A stretch of 64,000 bases of DNA, from NCBI GenBank assembly GCA_022601535.1, contig JAJACK010000003.1, positions 1-64,000 of the forward strand. The letters run 5' to 3'. Below, in pieces: positions 53,084 to 63,600 of the stretch. This DNA is from Chlamydiales bacterium (GTDB taxonomy: Bacteria; Chlamydiota; Chlamydiia; Chlamydiales; JAAKFR01). The position numbers and the translations under genes were made by a program. The stretch's first letter is position 1. Each line of letters opens with the position of its first letter. Under the pieces are notes generated by a model. It searched no databases. It saw nothing but the letters and a program-made list of their open reading frames with translations, and was not told the origin of the DNA.

Positions 53084-56000
53084 ACTTTGGTAACCAATGA
53101 AGAAGCATCGTCAGTGCCGCCTCATTTTTTTCAAATGCCAACTTCTCCATACACTTTTCAACCAAAAGGAGATGAAGAAGAAAATCCATTTGCTTGGGGT
53201 CTTTGGGAAGAAAATCGCCCTCCCCTTTTTCAATGGTTTTAAAATAGGAACGTAAAAAAGAAGAGCCGATCCACGTTGCCCAAGAGTGGATCCAACGGTA
53301 CACCTCCTCGATTGGTGTTTGCCCAAGCTGTCCTCTCGCTTGCAGCCGTTTGATGGCAAGCCCCCCGCTTTCCATAAATGAAAAGAGCATGTGAGCGCAA
53401 TCGAGTAGAGGAGATCGTTTGAAGTGGTACTCCCCTCCAAAATTTGTGATTAAGAATGTCTTTCCCACATGAAAAAAGTTTTCAAGAACGTAATTCCCAT
53501 GGCAGCAGATCCGTTTGGCTTCGATTTTTTGCTCAACGAGGAAATTGAGCTCTGTTTGGATCATCGGGTTGAGCTCTAAAAGTTGCTGAGAAGTGGAGGC
53601 TGTAAGAGCTTCGAGCACCTTTTGACGGATCGTTTGATAAAATGAACGTTGATAGAAGCGGGTATATTCTTCAGGGGTAAAATCGGGATCTTCTCCCCCT
53701 TGAGAGAGGGCAAGGTGAAACTCTCCTGTTGTTTTTCCCAAATGGCGGGCCAGCTCCAAAAACTCTTCCATCATCTCTGGAACCTGCTCGGGAATCTCTC
53801 CAAGAGCCATCTCCAACCATGTCGCTTTTGGAAAGAGGATATCTTTTGGAATGGCTTCAACATTTGTTTCAATCTGCACTAAAAACCGTTCTGCAGCTTC
53901 AATTGCCATCTCTTGAGCTGTGTATTGCTTCTTGTAAGAGCCGACTTCTTCAGCAAGTGCAATCGGAGCTCTCCCTTTTGCTCGATACTGAAGATAGCCA
54001 AGCAGAGGGAGAAAAGAGGTAAAGTTGGTCTTCTCCATAAGGAAAAGGCGGATCTTGACATCAAAAGCCATCGAGTCATTGACAGAGGTGAAAATTTTTA
54101 AAACACCCTCTTCTAAAGGAACCGATACTGCTTCTTTCTCACGGCAAACAATAAGCTTTTCTTGCTCCTCAAAAAGAGGCTTTGTCTCTCGATCATCTGC
54201 AAAAGAGATCCCTTTCAATTCACCTTTATTTCCTTCAATTGTCTGGTTTGATTTGATCAACTCAATCAGAGAAAAAGCCGTTGTTTTGGTGTAACCTACA
54301 TCACATAAAAGGAATGTTTCTTCAGGAGCAGAGTGGAGATGAATTTGAGCCACAATTTCATGTCTTCGCCCTTCTAACCAGTTTTCCGCCTTATCTTTTG
54401 AGATGAGATTTAAAAACAGTGGATACTCTTTTTTCTCCCCTGTTGTAAAGTTCACCGATAAAATGATGCCGTGAAAAGAGGCTTTAAAATGATCGACAAT
54501 TTTTACTCTCGTCATATCGACATGGGGAGAGGCTGAACGGAACCACGCTCGCTTTGTGAGATAACGAATCAAGAGATCTTGCAATGTTTTTTCCATCGTT
54601 GGAGAAAAAAGTGACTCAGGATCTGCTTCGATTGTGATCTCTTGAATTTCCCTCTCTCGGGCAAGCTCTTCTTTTGTCAGAAGGCTCATCTGAGGCTCTT
54701 TTTGTAGAGCAAACCAGTAGTAACCATATGAACCTAATGTCAAAAAATAGGGAAGCTCCCCGATTGGAGGAAAATCTTCCCCCGAAAAAAGTTCGACTAA
54801 ATGATAACCATTGTAACGGCTTAGATCGAGCTCTACATACTGCACAAAGCGGGAGAGGTTGGCAACGATCATGATCAGCTCATCCTCATACTCCCTGAAA
54901 AAAACCAACACCTTCCTATTTTGGGGAACTAAAAAATGTGTCTCCCCATAGCTAAATGCCTTAAATTTCTTCCGCAATGCAATCAACTGCTTTGTCCACC
55001 AAAGCATGGAATAAGGATTACTCGACTGCGCCTCTACATTCACCGTTTCATAGTGATACTCCGGATCTGTGATCGGGGGGAGGTAGAGCCTTTGTGGATT
55101 ACTCTTAGAAAAACCTGCATTTCGATCAGAGCTCCACTGCATCGGTGTCCGCACCCCGTTTCGATCCCCTAAATAGATGTTATCGCCCATCCCAATTTCA
55201 TCGCCGTAGTAAAGGACAGGTGTTCCAACCAACGAGAAGAGAAGGGTGTTCATCAATTCAATTTTTCGTCGATCATTTTTCAAAAGAGGAGCAAGGCGGC
55301 GACGGATTCCTAAATTGACCCGAGCTTGAGGGTCGTGTGCATAGACCCGAAACATATAATCACGCTCTTCATCGGTCACCATCTCCAACGTCAATTCATC
55401 ATGATTGCGTAAGAAAAGAGCCCATTGTGCTGAATCTGGAATTTTTGGTGTCTGCTTCATAATCTCGATAATTGGCAATGCATCTTCCAAGTGAATCGCC
55501 ATAAAAAGACGGGGCATCACAGGAAAATGAAATGCCATATGACACTCATCCCCTTCCCCAAAATACTTTGCCGCATCTTCAGGCCACTGATTCGCCTCTC
55601 CAAGCAGCATTCTATCATCATAATTATCATCGACATAAGATCTTAGTTTTTTCAAAAATGCGTGCGTCTTTGGGAGATTTTCACAAACTGTTCCCTCCTC
55701 TTCATAGAGATAAGGGATTGCATCGAGCCTTACCCCGTCAACACCCATTTTCAACCAAAAATCGAGAACTTTGAAGATCTCTTCATGCACCTCAGGATTT
55801 TCAAAATTAAGATCGGGCTGGTGGGAGTAAAAACGGTGCCAGTAGTAAGCATTGGCAACCGGATCCCATGTCCAATTAGATGATTCAAAATCTTGAAAAA
55901 TAATACGCGCCTCAGAAAAACGGTCAGGCGCATCGTTCCAAACGTAGTAATCGCGGTATTTTGAGCCAGCAGGAGCTCTTCTCGCCCGTTTAAACCAAGG

Positions 56001-56315
56001 GTGTTGATCAGAGGTGTGATTGATCACAAGCTCGGTGATCACCTTCAATTTCCGCTTATGCGCCTCTTTGAGCATTATCTTAAAATCTTGTAACGAGCCA
56101 AATTGAGGATTGATCTCCAAGTAGTCAGCAATATCGTAGCCATCATCTCTTAGGGGAGAAGGGTAAAAAGGGAGAAGCCAAATCGCTGTAACACCCAGAT
56201 CTTGTAGATAGTCAAGCTTTTGCGTCAGTCCCTTGAAATCACCTAAACCATCGGCTTGACTATCATTGAAGCATTTGACATGTAGCTCATAGATGATCGC
56301 CTCTTTATACCACAT
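53070..56315 (-). CDS. treS: Trehalose synthase fused to a degenerate maltokinase domain
   Basis: This 1081-residue fusion has TreS in residues 1 to about 540 and a maltokinase (Pep2/Mak)-type region after about 570. TreS isomerises maltose and trehalose; its catalytic acids are present in GVRLDAIPYL (near 198), LLGEANQWPED (near 239) and RNHDELTLEM (near 304). The kinase half should carry HGD and DFEGEP motifs. Here they read CCHGNYVLENFF (near 938) and ITNFGGEYHFKRSPLLDCAHML (near 958), so both key aspartates are asparagine. The codons are AAT, one base from GAT. The kinase half is probably inactive in phosphate transfer. It starts 6 bases downstream of the alpha/beta hydrolase gene and overlaps treY. 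Confidence 0.92.
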   Translation of the reverse strand: MWYKEAIIYELHVKCFNDSQADGLGDFKGLTQKLDYLQDLGVTAIWLLPFYPSPLRDDGYDIADYLEINPQFGSLQDFKIMLKEAHKRKLKVITELVINHTSDQHPWFKRARRAPAGSKYRDYYVWNDAPDRFSEARIIFQDFESSNWTWDPVANAYYWHRFYSHQPDLNFENPEVHEEIFKVLDFWLKMGVDGVRLDAIPYLYEEEGTVCENLPKTHAFLKKLRSYVDDNYDDRMLLGEANQWPEDAAKYFGEGDECHMAFHFPVMPRLFMAIHLEDALPIIEIMKQTPKIPDSAQWALFLRNHDELTLEMVTDEERDYMFRVYAHDPQARVNLGIRRRLAPLLKNDRRKIELMNTLLFSLVGTPVLYYGDEIGMGDNIYLGDRNGVRTPMQWSSDRNAGFSKSNPQRLYLPPITDPEYHYETVNVEAQSSNPYSMLWWTKQLIALRKKFKAFSYGETHFLVPQNRKVLVFFREYEDELIMIVANLSRFVQYVELDLSRYNGYHLVELFSGEDFPPIGELPYFLTLGSYGYYWFALQKEPQMSLLTKEELAREREIQEITIEADPESLFSPTMEKTLQDLLIRYLTKRAWFRSASPHVDMTRVKIVDHFKASFHGIILSVNFTTGEKKEYPLFLNLISKDKAENWLEGRRHEIVAQIHLHSAPEETFLLCDVGYTKTTAFSLIELIKSNQTIEGNKGELKGISFADDRETKPLFEEQEKLIVCREKEAVSVPLEEGVLKIFTSVNDSMAFDVKIRLFLMEKTNFTSFLPLLGYLQYRAKGRAPIALAEEVGSYKKQYTAQEMAIEAAERFLVQIETNVEAIPKDILFPKATWLEMALGEIPEQVPEMMEEFLELARHLGKTTGEFHLALSQGGEDPDFTPEEYTRFYQRSFYQTIRQKVLEALTASTSQQLLELNPMIQTELNFLVEQKIEAKRICCHGNYVLENFFHVGKTFLITNFGGEYHFKRSPLLDCAHMLFSFMESGGLAIKRLQARGQLGQTPIEEVYRWIHSWATWIGSSFLRSYFKTIEKGEGDFLPKDPKQMDFLLHLLLVEKCMEKLAFEKNEAALTMLLHWLPKYDGK

Positions 56316-56321
56316 GTTGCC

Positions 56322-56972
56322 TCATAAATAGTTCTCAAACCAGACCGTTGCCATCCGTCCCACTTCCTCTAGAGACCCAGGCTCTTCAAATAGATGCGTT
56401 GCATTAGGAACGATCTCTAACCGCTTCTCACACGTCATCATCTCCAATGCACGCTCATTGAGTTCAACGACTCCAAAATCAGCTCCCCCCACAATAAGCA
56501 GAGTTGGTGCCTGAATCCGAGCCAGCGATTGCCCTGCAAGATCTGAGCGTCCTCCTCTAGAGACCACACAATTCACCTTTGGGCCAAGCTCTGCTGCAGC
56601 GACAATCGCTGCGGCAGCACCTGTATTCGTACCAAAATAACCGACATTGAGTTTAAATTGAGATTGAGCCCATTTAGTTGCTAAAATCAAACGGTGAGCA
56701 AGAAAAGGAATATTGAACCGAAGTTCCCGATTCATCATATCATCTTTTTCCTCTTCAATCGTCAACAAATCAAAACGAAGCGTCCCAAATCCCCCTTCTT
56801 GGAAAAATTTAGAAATCAGCTGATTGCGCATACGCAGTTGCCCATTTTCACTCCCCTGCACAAAAAGAACCATCCCCCGAGCTTGAGGAGGAAGATGTAA
56901 AATCCCCTGTAACTTAACTGTTTCTGCAGGAATTTCCACCTCTTTTTCAATAGCTACTCTCTTTTCAACCAC
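56322..56972 (-). CDS. Alpha/beta hydrolase-like protein with Asn at nucleophile position
   Basis: This 216-residue protein looks like a dienelactone-hydrolase-type fold: GMVLFVQGSENG, RFDLLTIEEE, the elbow GYFGTNTGAAAAIVAAA, an acid candidate in IVGGADFGVVELN and a His in PNATHLFEEPG. In relatives the elbow reads G-x-S-x-G; here position 116 is Asn (AAT). The other family parts are intact. It lies 10 bases downstream of a solute-binding-protein gene and 6 bases before treS. It may be a non-catalytic or altered hydrolase. Confidence 0.75.
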   Translation of the reverse strand: MVEKRVAIEKEVEIPAETVKLQGILHLPPQARGMVLFVQGSENGQLRMRNQLISKFFQEGGFGTLRFDLLTIEEEKDDMMNRELRFNIPFLAHRLILATKWAQSQFKLNVGYFGTNTGAAAAIVAAAELGPKVNCVVSRGGRSDLAGQSLARIQAPTLLIVGGADFGVVELNERALEMMTCEKRLEIVPNATHLFEEPGSLEEVGRMATVWFENYL

Positions 56973-56982
56973 CGATCACCTC

Positions 56983-57600
56983 TCAATTCCAATTATAGCC
57001 GAACCATTTATGGTAAATCACCTCAAAAGTTCCCTCTTCAACCAATTCCTTTTGAGCTATTGCAACAGCGGCTCCAAGCTCTTCATCTTCAATCCCAAAA
57101 CCAATTTGCACACCACTTTGAGGAACTTCTCCCACAATCTTCAAAGAAGGAGCTGAAAATTTTAGATAGATTGCTGCAGGCTTGAGCTTTAGAAAAGCAT
57201 CTATCCTCCCCTGCATCAGATCGACAATGGCATCGATGGTTCGGTCATCTCTGTAGACAACCACCTCTCCCATTTTTTCAGCAATCTCTTTTCCAAAACC
57301 TTGAACGCCAATCCTACCATTTACATCCTTCCAGCTTGTGGTTTCAGGATGGCGGGACGTATCGACTAAAAGACTAAGAGGAGAGGTCATATAGGAGAAG
57401 CGACTTTCACAGCCACCGAGCTTGAGGTCGCACGCCTCTTCCTTTTTGACAAAGCGCACCTCTCGATCGAGTTTTTTTGCAATTTCCCGCACAAGGTCAA
57501 CTTCGAATCCCACCTCTTTTCTTTTTTTCATAAAAGCAAATGGTGGATCGACAAGGTCACCCCCGACGACCAAAGTTGTACATAGAAACATCAAAAACAT
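56983..57600 (-). CDS. Periplasmic solute-binding protein (family 3, amino-acid type)
   Basis: This protein of about 205 residues begins with a short signal peptide (MFLMFLCTTLVVGG) and continues with LVDPPFAFMKKRKEVGFEVDLVREIAKKL, the GRIGVQGFGKEIAEKM block, DRTIDAIVDLMQGRIDAFL and a C-terminal IGFGIEDEELGAAVAIAQKEL. These are standard SBP-bac-3 features, as in arginine-binding ArtJ of chlamydiae. A TTG at 57624 extends the frame, but ATG 57600 with TAGGAG just ahead, or ATG 57591, is likelier. No permease gene is adjacent. It is shorter than usual (about 240-260). Confidence 0.75.
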   Translation of the reverse strand: MFLMFLCTTLVVGGDLVDPPFAFMKKRKEVGFEVDLVREIAKKLDREVRFVKKEEACDLKLGGCESRFSYMTSPLSLLVDTSRHPETTSWKDVNGRIGVQGFGKEIAEKMGEVVVYRDDRTIDAIVDLMQGRIDAFLKLKPAAIYLKFSAPSLKIVGEVPQSGVQIGFGIEDEELGAAVAIAQKELVEEGTFEVIYHKWFGYNWN

Positions 57601-57671
57601 CTCTCCTAACGCTACTCCAAACAAGAGCTATCGTCAACGAAGTTTTTGAAACAATTTCTCTAGAAAGAAAA

Positions 57672-60600
57672 CTAACGAGTTGGATTGGAATCAAATTCGC
57701 GTGAATAGCGATTATACCTGAAGACTGCAATCGCACTAGGGATTACCACAAAACTCCCCCCTGTTGCAACAAATGCAACACCTCCACTGCAGTTGATATA
57801 ACCTGTCAATGTCATCGATCCAAAGATCACAGCTGTCCCTCCAACAATTCCTATGATGATAAGAACAACAGAAATAACCTTTTGCTTTTTGGCATAATTT
57901 TTTTGTGGGATTGTGAGAAGGGATTGATCCCTGACCCACCAAGCACGTCTATTTGAAAGGGCTGCAATAGCTTCTGGGTTTTTCATTCCAACAACTTGCT
58001 TTTGAGTTAGATGTGTCGCCATACCTTCTCTTAAACGGTGAGCACAGTCTGCATTAATGTGCCGTATCTGAGAACGATTTAAAATCGCTAGAGCATTTTG
58101 CGTTGTCATCTCTTCAATCGCTTCAGGAGTTAGAGGTCGCTCGTCTTCAGGAAGAAGGTAGTAGAGATTTGGATGAACCTGTTTTCTCTGCGAAACACTT
58201 AAACTATTAAGTGCCTCTTCTGTTGTAATTGTACGGATTTGCTCCTGTGTTAAGAACTCTCGTTGCTCGTTTATGAGAAGGTGTACATCATCTCCTTTGA
58301 CAAATGGAATCTGCTTCTCTGATAGAAATGGGTATTTTGCAAATGGTAAATCTTTTACAAGTTGTCCATTGAGCAAACAGACTTCGCTATCTTGAACAAG
58401 GTCAACTATGGTCTGGTCTGTTGACTGTTGAATCCTCTCTTTGGCATTTTGACAGTTATTGTCAAATCTGTAAGCCACAAGAAGTTGTTCAAGTGAATAT
58501 TGGTCTCCTAAAATATCCAAATGCCTTGATAAATAGCTTCCATCTGTGATGCGTTGAACTTGTTGAGAATCAAGCAATCTTACCTCTTCAACTTTTACAA
58601 TCAGCTCTACATCTTTGATTTTTTTGACCCTTACAGCAGAAACTTGTTTGAATTTTGCAGGTGAGACTCTTTTCAAGACCGTATCATCAAACTCCTCTAA
58701 TCTGTCGATTGGCATTCCTTCAAAGAGCTTAAGATCGAGCTGTTCAATGACAGTCTTATCGAGTTCATGTAGACGTTTGAAGTTGATAAATGCAGTCCAC
58801 TTTAGATTTACCACACCTTTGAGTTGAGCGGGAGAAAGGTGTGCAATCACATAGGCAAGGCCTGGATCATCTTTTGGATCTTGCTCAACGGCTTGAAGGG
58901 TTGCTTGTGGAATTGCGTGGATACAATCAATTCTTTTCACATAGGGAACCTGAAGAGGTGTGATAAATTTAATAGATTCAAGGGTGATTCGGTCGACAAG
59001 ATCTGTAGGAATAGCGGCAATTTGTTCCGCTGTATGGAGAAATTGAACTTGCCTAGCTCTAACCATTTTGACCTGCCCTGGCAAGATGTAGGAAACATAT
59101 CTATCTTTGAGTTTTCGGATCTGCTGTGGTGTTGTAAGAGAGTGTAACCACTCTAGGTCTACATCATCAGCTGACTCTTCTTCAGCTCTAGCAACAGTTG
59201 TTGGCCCCCCATTTTGCAAAGCTCTATCCGAAGAGAGCAAGCCACTTTTATGGAATAAGGCTTTGTCTTCTCCCCTCGTTTCAAGCCGCATTAAAAGAAA
59301 ATCTCTTTTTGCCTTTCTAAGGTTAGGTGTAGCACCACTTTCTAGCCAATTGAGCGCTTCTTCTGCTAACTGAAGTTCATGAATAGGTGTATAGGCCCCT
59401 TGGAAGAGTGAAAGCTCACAAAGCCCACACCTAAGATGTGGATTATCCAAAGGGAGAGGGTTTCCTAGATTTGGAACAAAGAGTTTTCCCCGTAGTGTTG
59501 TTAGCCACACATTGCCCATTTCTCCCCTTCTATACCGCTCTTTTAAATAGGTTTTAAAAAAGTTCGCTTCGAATTCAGAAATGAGGAGGAAATCAAATGT
59601 GCCGTCTTTATTTTGAAAGCAGAGAATTTGCTGTACAGGCTTTCGAGCAGCATGAAAAATAGGAAGACGTTTATTTGTTGTAAGGCGGAAATTATTTGTA
59701 ACATAGATATTTGAGGAGAAAATAGAGCTAAAACGTCCATAGTTAAATGGTCCGTTGCTAAACCTATCGAATGTTGTACTAAGGCGCCTAAAAACAGGAA
59801 ACCTCCCTTTGAGTTCAGCTAAAGAACAAGGAGCTTTGCTTATTTTTAAGCCATTGAACCACGTTGATTCTGCAAATAGATTTCTAACCTCTAACTTCCG
59901 ATACTCTTCGAGCTCAAGTTTTAGATCTTGTTCAAGCTCTGCTTCAGCTTCAACTTCTTTCTCTTTTTCAACTTGTGTGTCTTGGTGCATTTCGGCATTG
60001 AGGGTGGCTGCAAATTTGACATCTTCGATCGCTTTGAAAATCTCTTTTTGTTCTCTTTGAAAATGATCTATATGCCTTTGAGCTCTAGCAACGATTGCAT
60101 CGAGTTCTACACCGATCTTTTCCAAATCTCTATCAAATCCATACATATTTCCTACTTTCTCTACCGCTTTTTCAAGGTGGTATTTGATCCCCTCAGCACG
60201 ATTTCTTAAGCTCTTGATGGTCTCAACCATCTCTTCTGCGCCTCCAAAGATTTGATAGAGATCATCGCTTGTTTCTGGGAAAAGAGAGGAGCTGTAGACT
60301 TCCATTGCCTTGGCAATATTTTCCCTGTACAGCCCTAAGTCCCTCTTCAAAATACGAGCTCGACACGCTTTTTTTACCACTTCATCCATCATTTGCTTGT
60401 AAGAACGTTTGATCGAATCAGCCTTTTTCTTTGCCGTATTGATAATTGTTGTTTGCAGTAGATAGTCAATCTGCTCTTCTTTTACAGCGGTTGGAATAGT
60501 TTTTGCATAATCTTTGGAGATCACAAAGTGGGCTCTTTGTCCATGAACAAATTTCCGAAGACGCATAATCGTTTGTGTCAAATGACGGGTTGGCATTGTG

Positions 60601-63600
60601 GAATCGAGTGTAATAAGAGCTTTCGCATCCAAAGGAAGAGGGACATCTGTTCCAGTTGTCTGTCTTTCGGGCAAAAAGAGGAGATACTCTTCTTCACTTG
60701 TGATTCCCACTTTTTCAAGCTCAGCTCTGCTTGTGTCAGCAAGTTTTTTGAAAACAGTCTCCTCATTACGCCAGATCAAAGCACCATACTGGTTTGCAAC
60801 AGCAGACCCTTCTCCTCGGTAGAAGAAGAGGACCGTATTTTTTTTGACCCCTTTACGTTTCATAAATCGAAGGATTGTCTCAGCAATCTGCTTATTGGTC
60901 TTTCCACTTTTGCTATAGAGCGCCCCAGCATCAAAAATCCCTGAAACAAACTGCTCTCCATGTTGGGCGTATACCTCCTCAAGATGTTCTTCAACCCCTT
61001 GAGAATCCATCTTATACACCTGTGTTTTCCCTTTCCTTTCTAAAATCGTATGTAAGATAGTTCCAATCGTTCCCTCATCATAGAAAATGTGATCTGCAAG
61101 CTCCGGTTTCACTCCAACCATATTCCAAGGAGTTCCTGTCATTCCATGTACGGGGAGAAGTTCGGTGAGAGAGTGATTTGTAGAAGTGAGACGAGATTGA
61201 TGATAGGTAGCGTATAAAAGCGCTGTTTCACTTTCAAATTCCAATCGGCTCTCTAAAGAACGATTGATTCTTCTAGTCGCTTTGACAAAAGCTTCTTCAT
61301 TTCTCATGTCAAATAGATCGATTCCCGTCAATCTCTTAAATAATTGTGCCTCTGCAGTCTCTTCGAGTGTTTCCCCTCTTAAATTCATTTGGAGTTGAGC
61401 TATTTTGCATAATTTTTCGACAACAAGTTTAACCTGGACAACCTCGAGTCCTTCTTGAGTCGCTGTGATCATATGTTTTACAAGAGCTTCATAGTGATAC
61501 CCAAGCTCTGTACGGGCTGGGCAATCGTAGGCCATATACGGAATCACTTTACCCGGTGTTTTTTTCACATGTCCTTGATCACGCCATCTTCCGAAATTTC
61601 TTCCCGATGAGTGTTTGAAAAAGATAGGAAGTAAATCGTGGAGAAGATGCTTTGTAAGACAAATCAGTTGACACGCCTCTTTTTCAACAGGATCAAAAGA
61701 GGAGCTTAACTGCTCTAGATAAGTGAGAAATTCTTTTTCTTGAGAATGTCCTTTGAGGTTATAACAGACAAAAGCTGAGAATGCATCGTGTAAATCTGGT
61801 CTCTTATGAAGATTGAGTGCTTTTGCAACTTTTGCAAGATGGGATGCAACAACAGGTCGAATATTTTCCCAATTCTTATCAGTAAGGTGATTCTGACTCC
61901 CCTCTTCAAGGCCAACTATATTTTTAAGTGTCTTACCATCAACACTTAAACAATCAGAGCAGAGTAAAGAGAAGATCTTTTTAGTGATTCCAACTCGTTG
62001 CGCAGAGATATGCGCTTCATCCCCAAGAGGAAGGTTCACCTCAAAATCGGAACGAAGAACTGTATCCGATTCATCTATAAGACCTTCTGACTTTTCTTTA
62101 AAAAAGGCAAGGATACTCTTCAAAGAGCTTAGGCGCAAGCTCAAATCACCCTTATGACATTTGTAATCAGCAATATACTCTTTTGCAGTAATAAAACTCT
62201 CTAGATCTAAAAGTTGAAGCATCTCAGGGCAAATGATCAACAGTTTTCCCTCGCTGAGACCAGATTCAAGCTCTTTTTTCATCCATCCAAGCCTTTGCCA
62301 GGAGAGCTCTTCTCGATGGTATTGCATTGTGAATACCTTTTGCCCCCAGTAGGTCATTTGAGTGGTATTCAATGAATTACAAAGACTTGCATACTGCGCA
62401 TTGTCGACGATAAAAACAGGAAGCTTACCTTTTTGAGCACATTTTTTAGCCCAAATCGTTGCAATGACAGAGGTTTTTCCATACCCCATCAATCGTTGTA
62501 AGACACATTGTGGCTCCCCCACTGCGGATAATTTTTTAACATCTTCTCGCTGAGAATCACGTGCAAACTTCCCACTCATCTGCGTGAAAATGAGATAAGT
62601 CGATGCATCCTCTCCCTTATATTTTGCCACATCTTGAGCAAGAGTCTCTCCCAACCGTTGACAGAGAAATTTTCTAAGGCCCCGCTGATCTCCGGACATA
62701 GAAGCGAGCTTTGAAATCTTTGCGCAATCTCCCAATGCTGCTTCTGCACGCTCCAAGTGAATTGAAGCAACACTCCACCGCCCAATCAATTGGTAGAGTT
62801 TAGCGATATCGTCCTGTGTTAATGTATCATTTGCCTCTCTAAAAGCTACAGATGACCCCCCCAGAAAAAGCCCCTTTAAATCTTTGAGAGTAAGGTCTTG
62901 TTTGACCTTCCCTTCGACAGCCATCCTTTGGTGAAGAGCCTTTTTGGGATCGTCACTCTCTCTATTTGCAAGAGTTAACAAGCGGGTTTCTAGCGCTTTG
63001 ATCTCTCCTTTTTGATCTTTTGCATAATTAGAGAGTCGCTCTTGAAGCTCTATCAAAGCGTCTGCGGAAATCTCAAAATGGGAGGTCTCAGCAAGCCGTT
63101 TTTGCCCCATTTTAAGATCTTTAGCAACAGCAGTGAATTCTCGCAAAATACAGTCGGTATACTCTTTGGGATAACGCTCTTTGTCAATCTCAGTTGGAAG
63201 AGGAATCTCTTCCACCACTCTTGGAGAACCTCGCTCCATAAGGGTCATGGCATCTCTAAAAGGGTTTTCCTCTCTTTCAATCTGCATCTCTTCAAATGAA
63301 AAGGTGAGGTCTTTTGCAAAAGGAGAGCGCATTTTTATACCAGAAATGGTAAGTTCGTCATTTTCAGAAGAATAAGTTCCTTTTTCAGTCTCCTCAACAG
63401 TATTGAAAACAACCTTGAGCTCTCTACGCCACAGGTCTATGATATCAGCGTGATTATATTTCTCCTCTCGCCGAAAGCTAGTCTTTTTAACTCTGATGGT
63501 TCCGATAAGCTCTATTTTTGGAAAAGGAAAGCGACACGTCGCACGATTATTCATTTTTAAGACATAATACAAGGTTTTTAGAGAAGCTGTTGTGAGTTTT

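Noticed and set aside
57625-57671. Promoter in the gap between the giant gene and the solute-binding-protein gene
   Set aside because: TTGACG is present on the minus strand, but nothing resembling a -10 follows at 16-18 bases.
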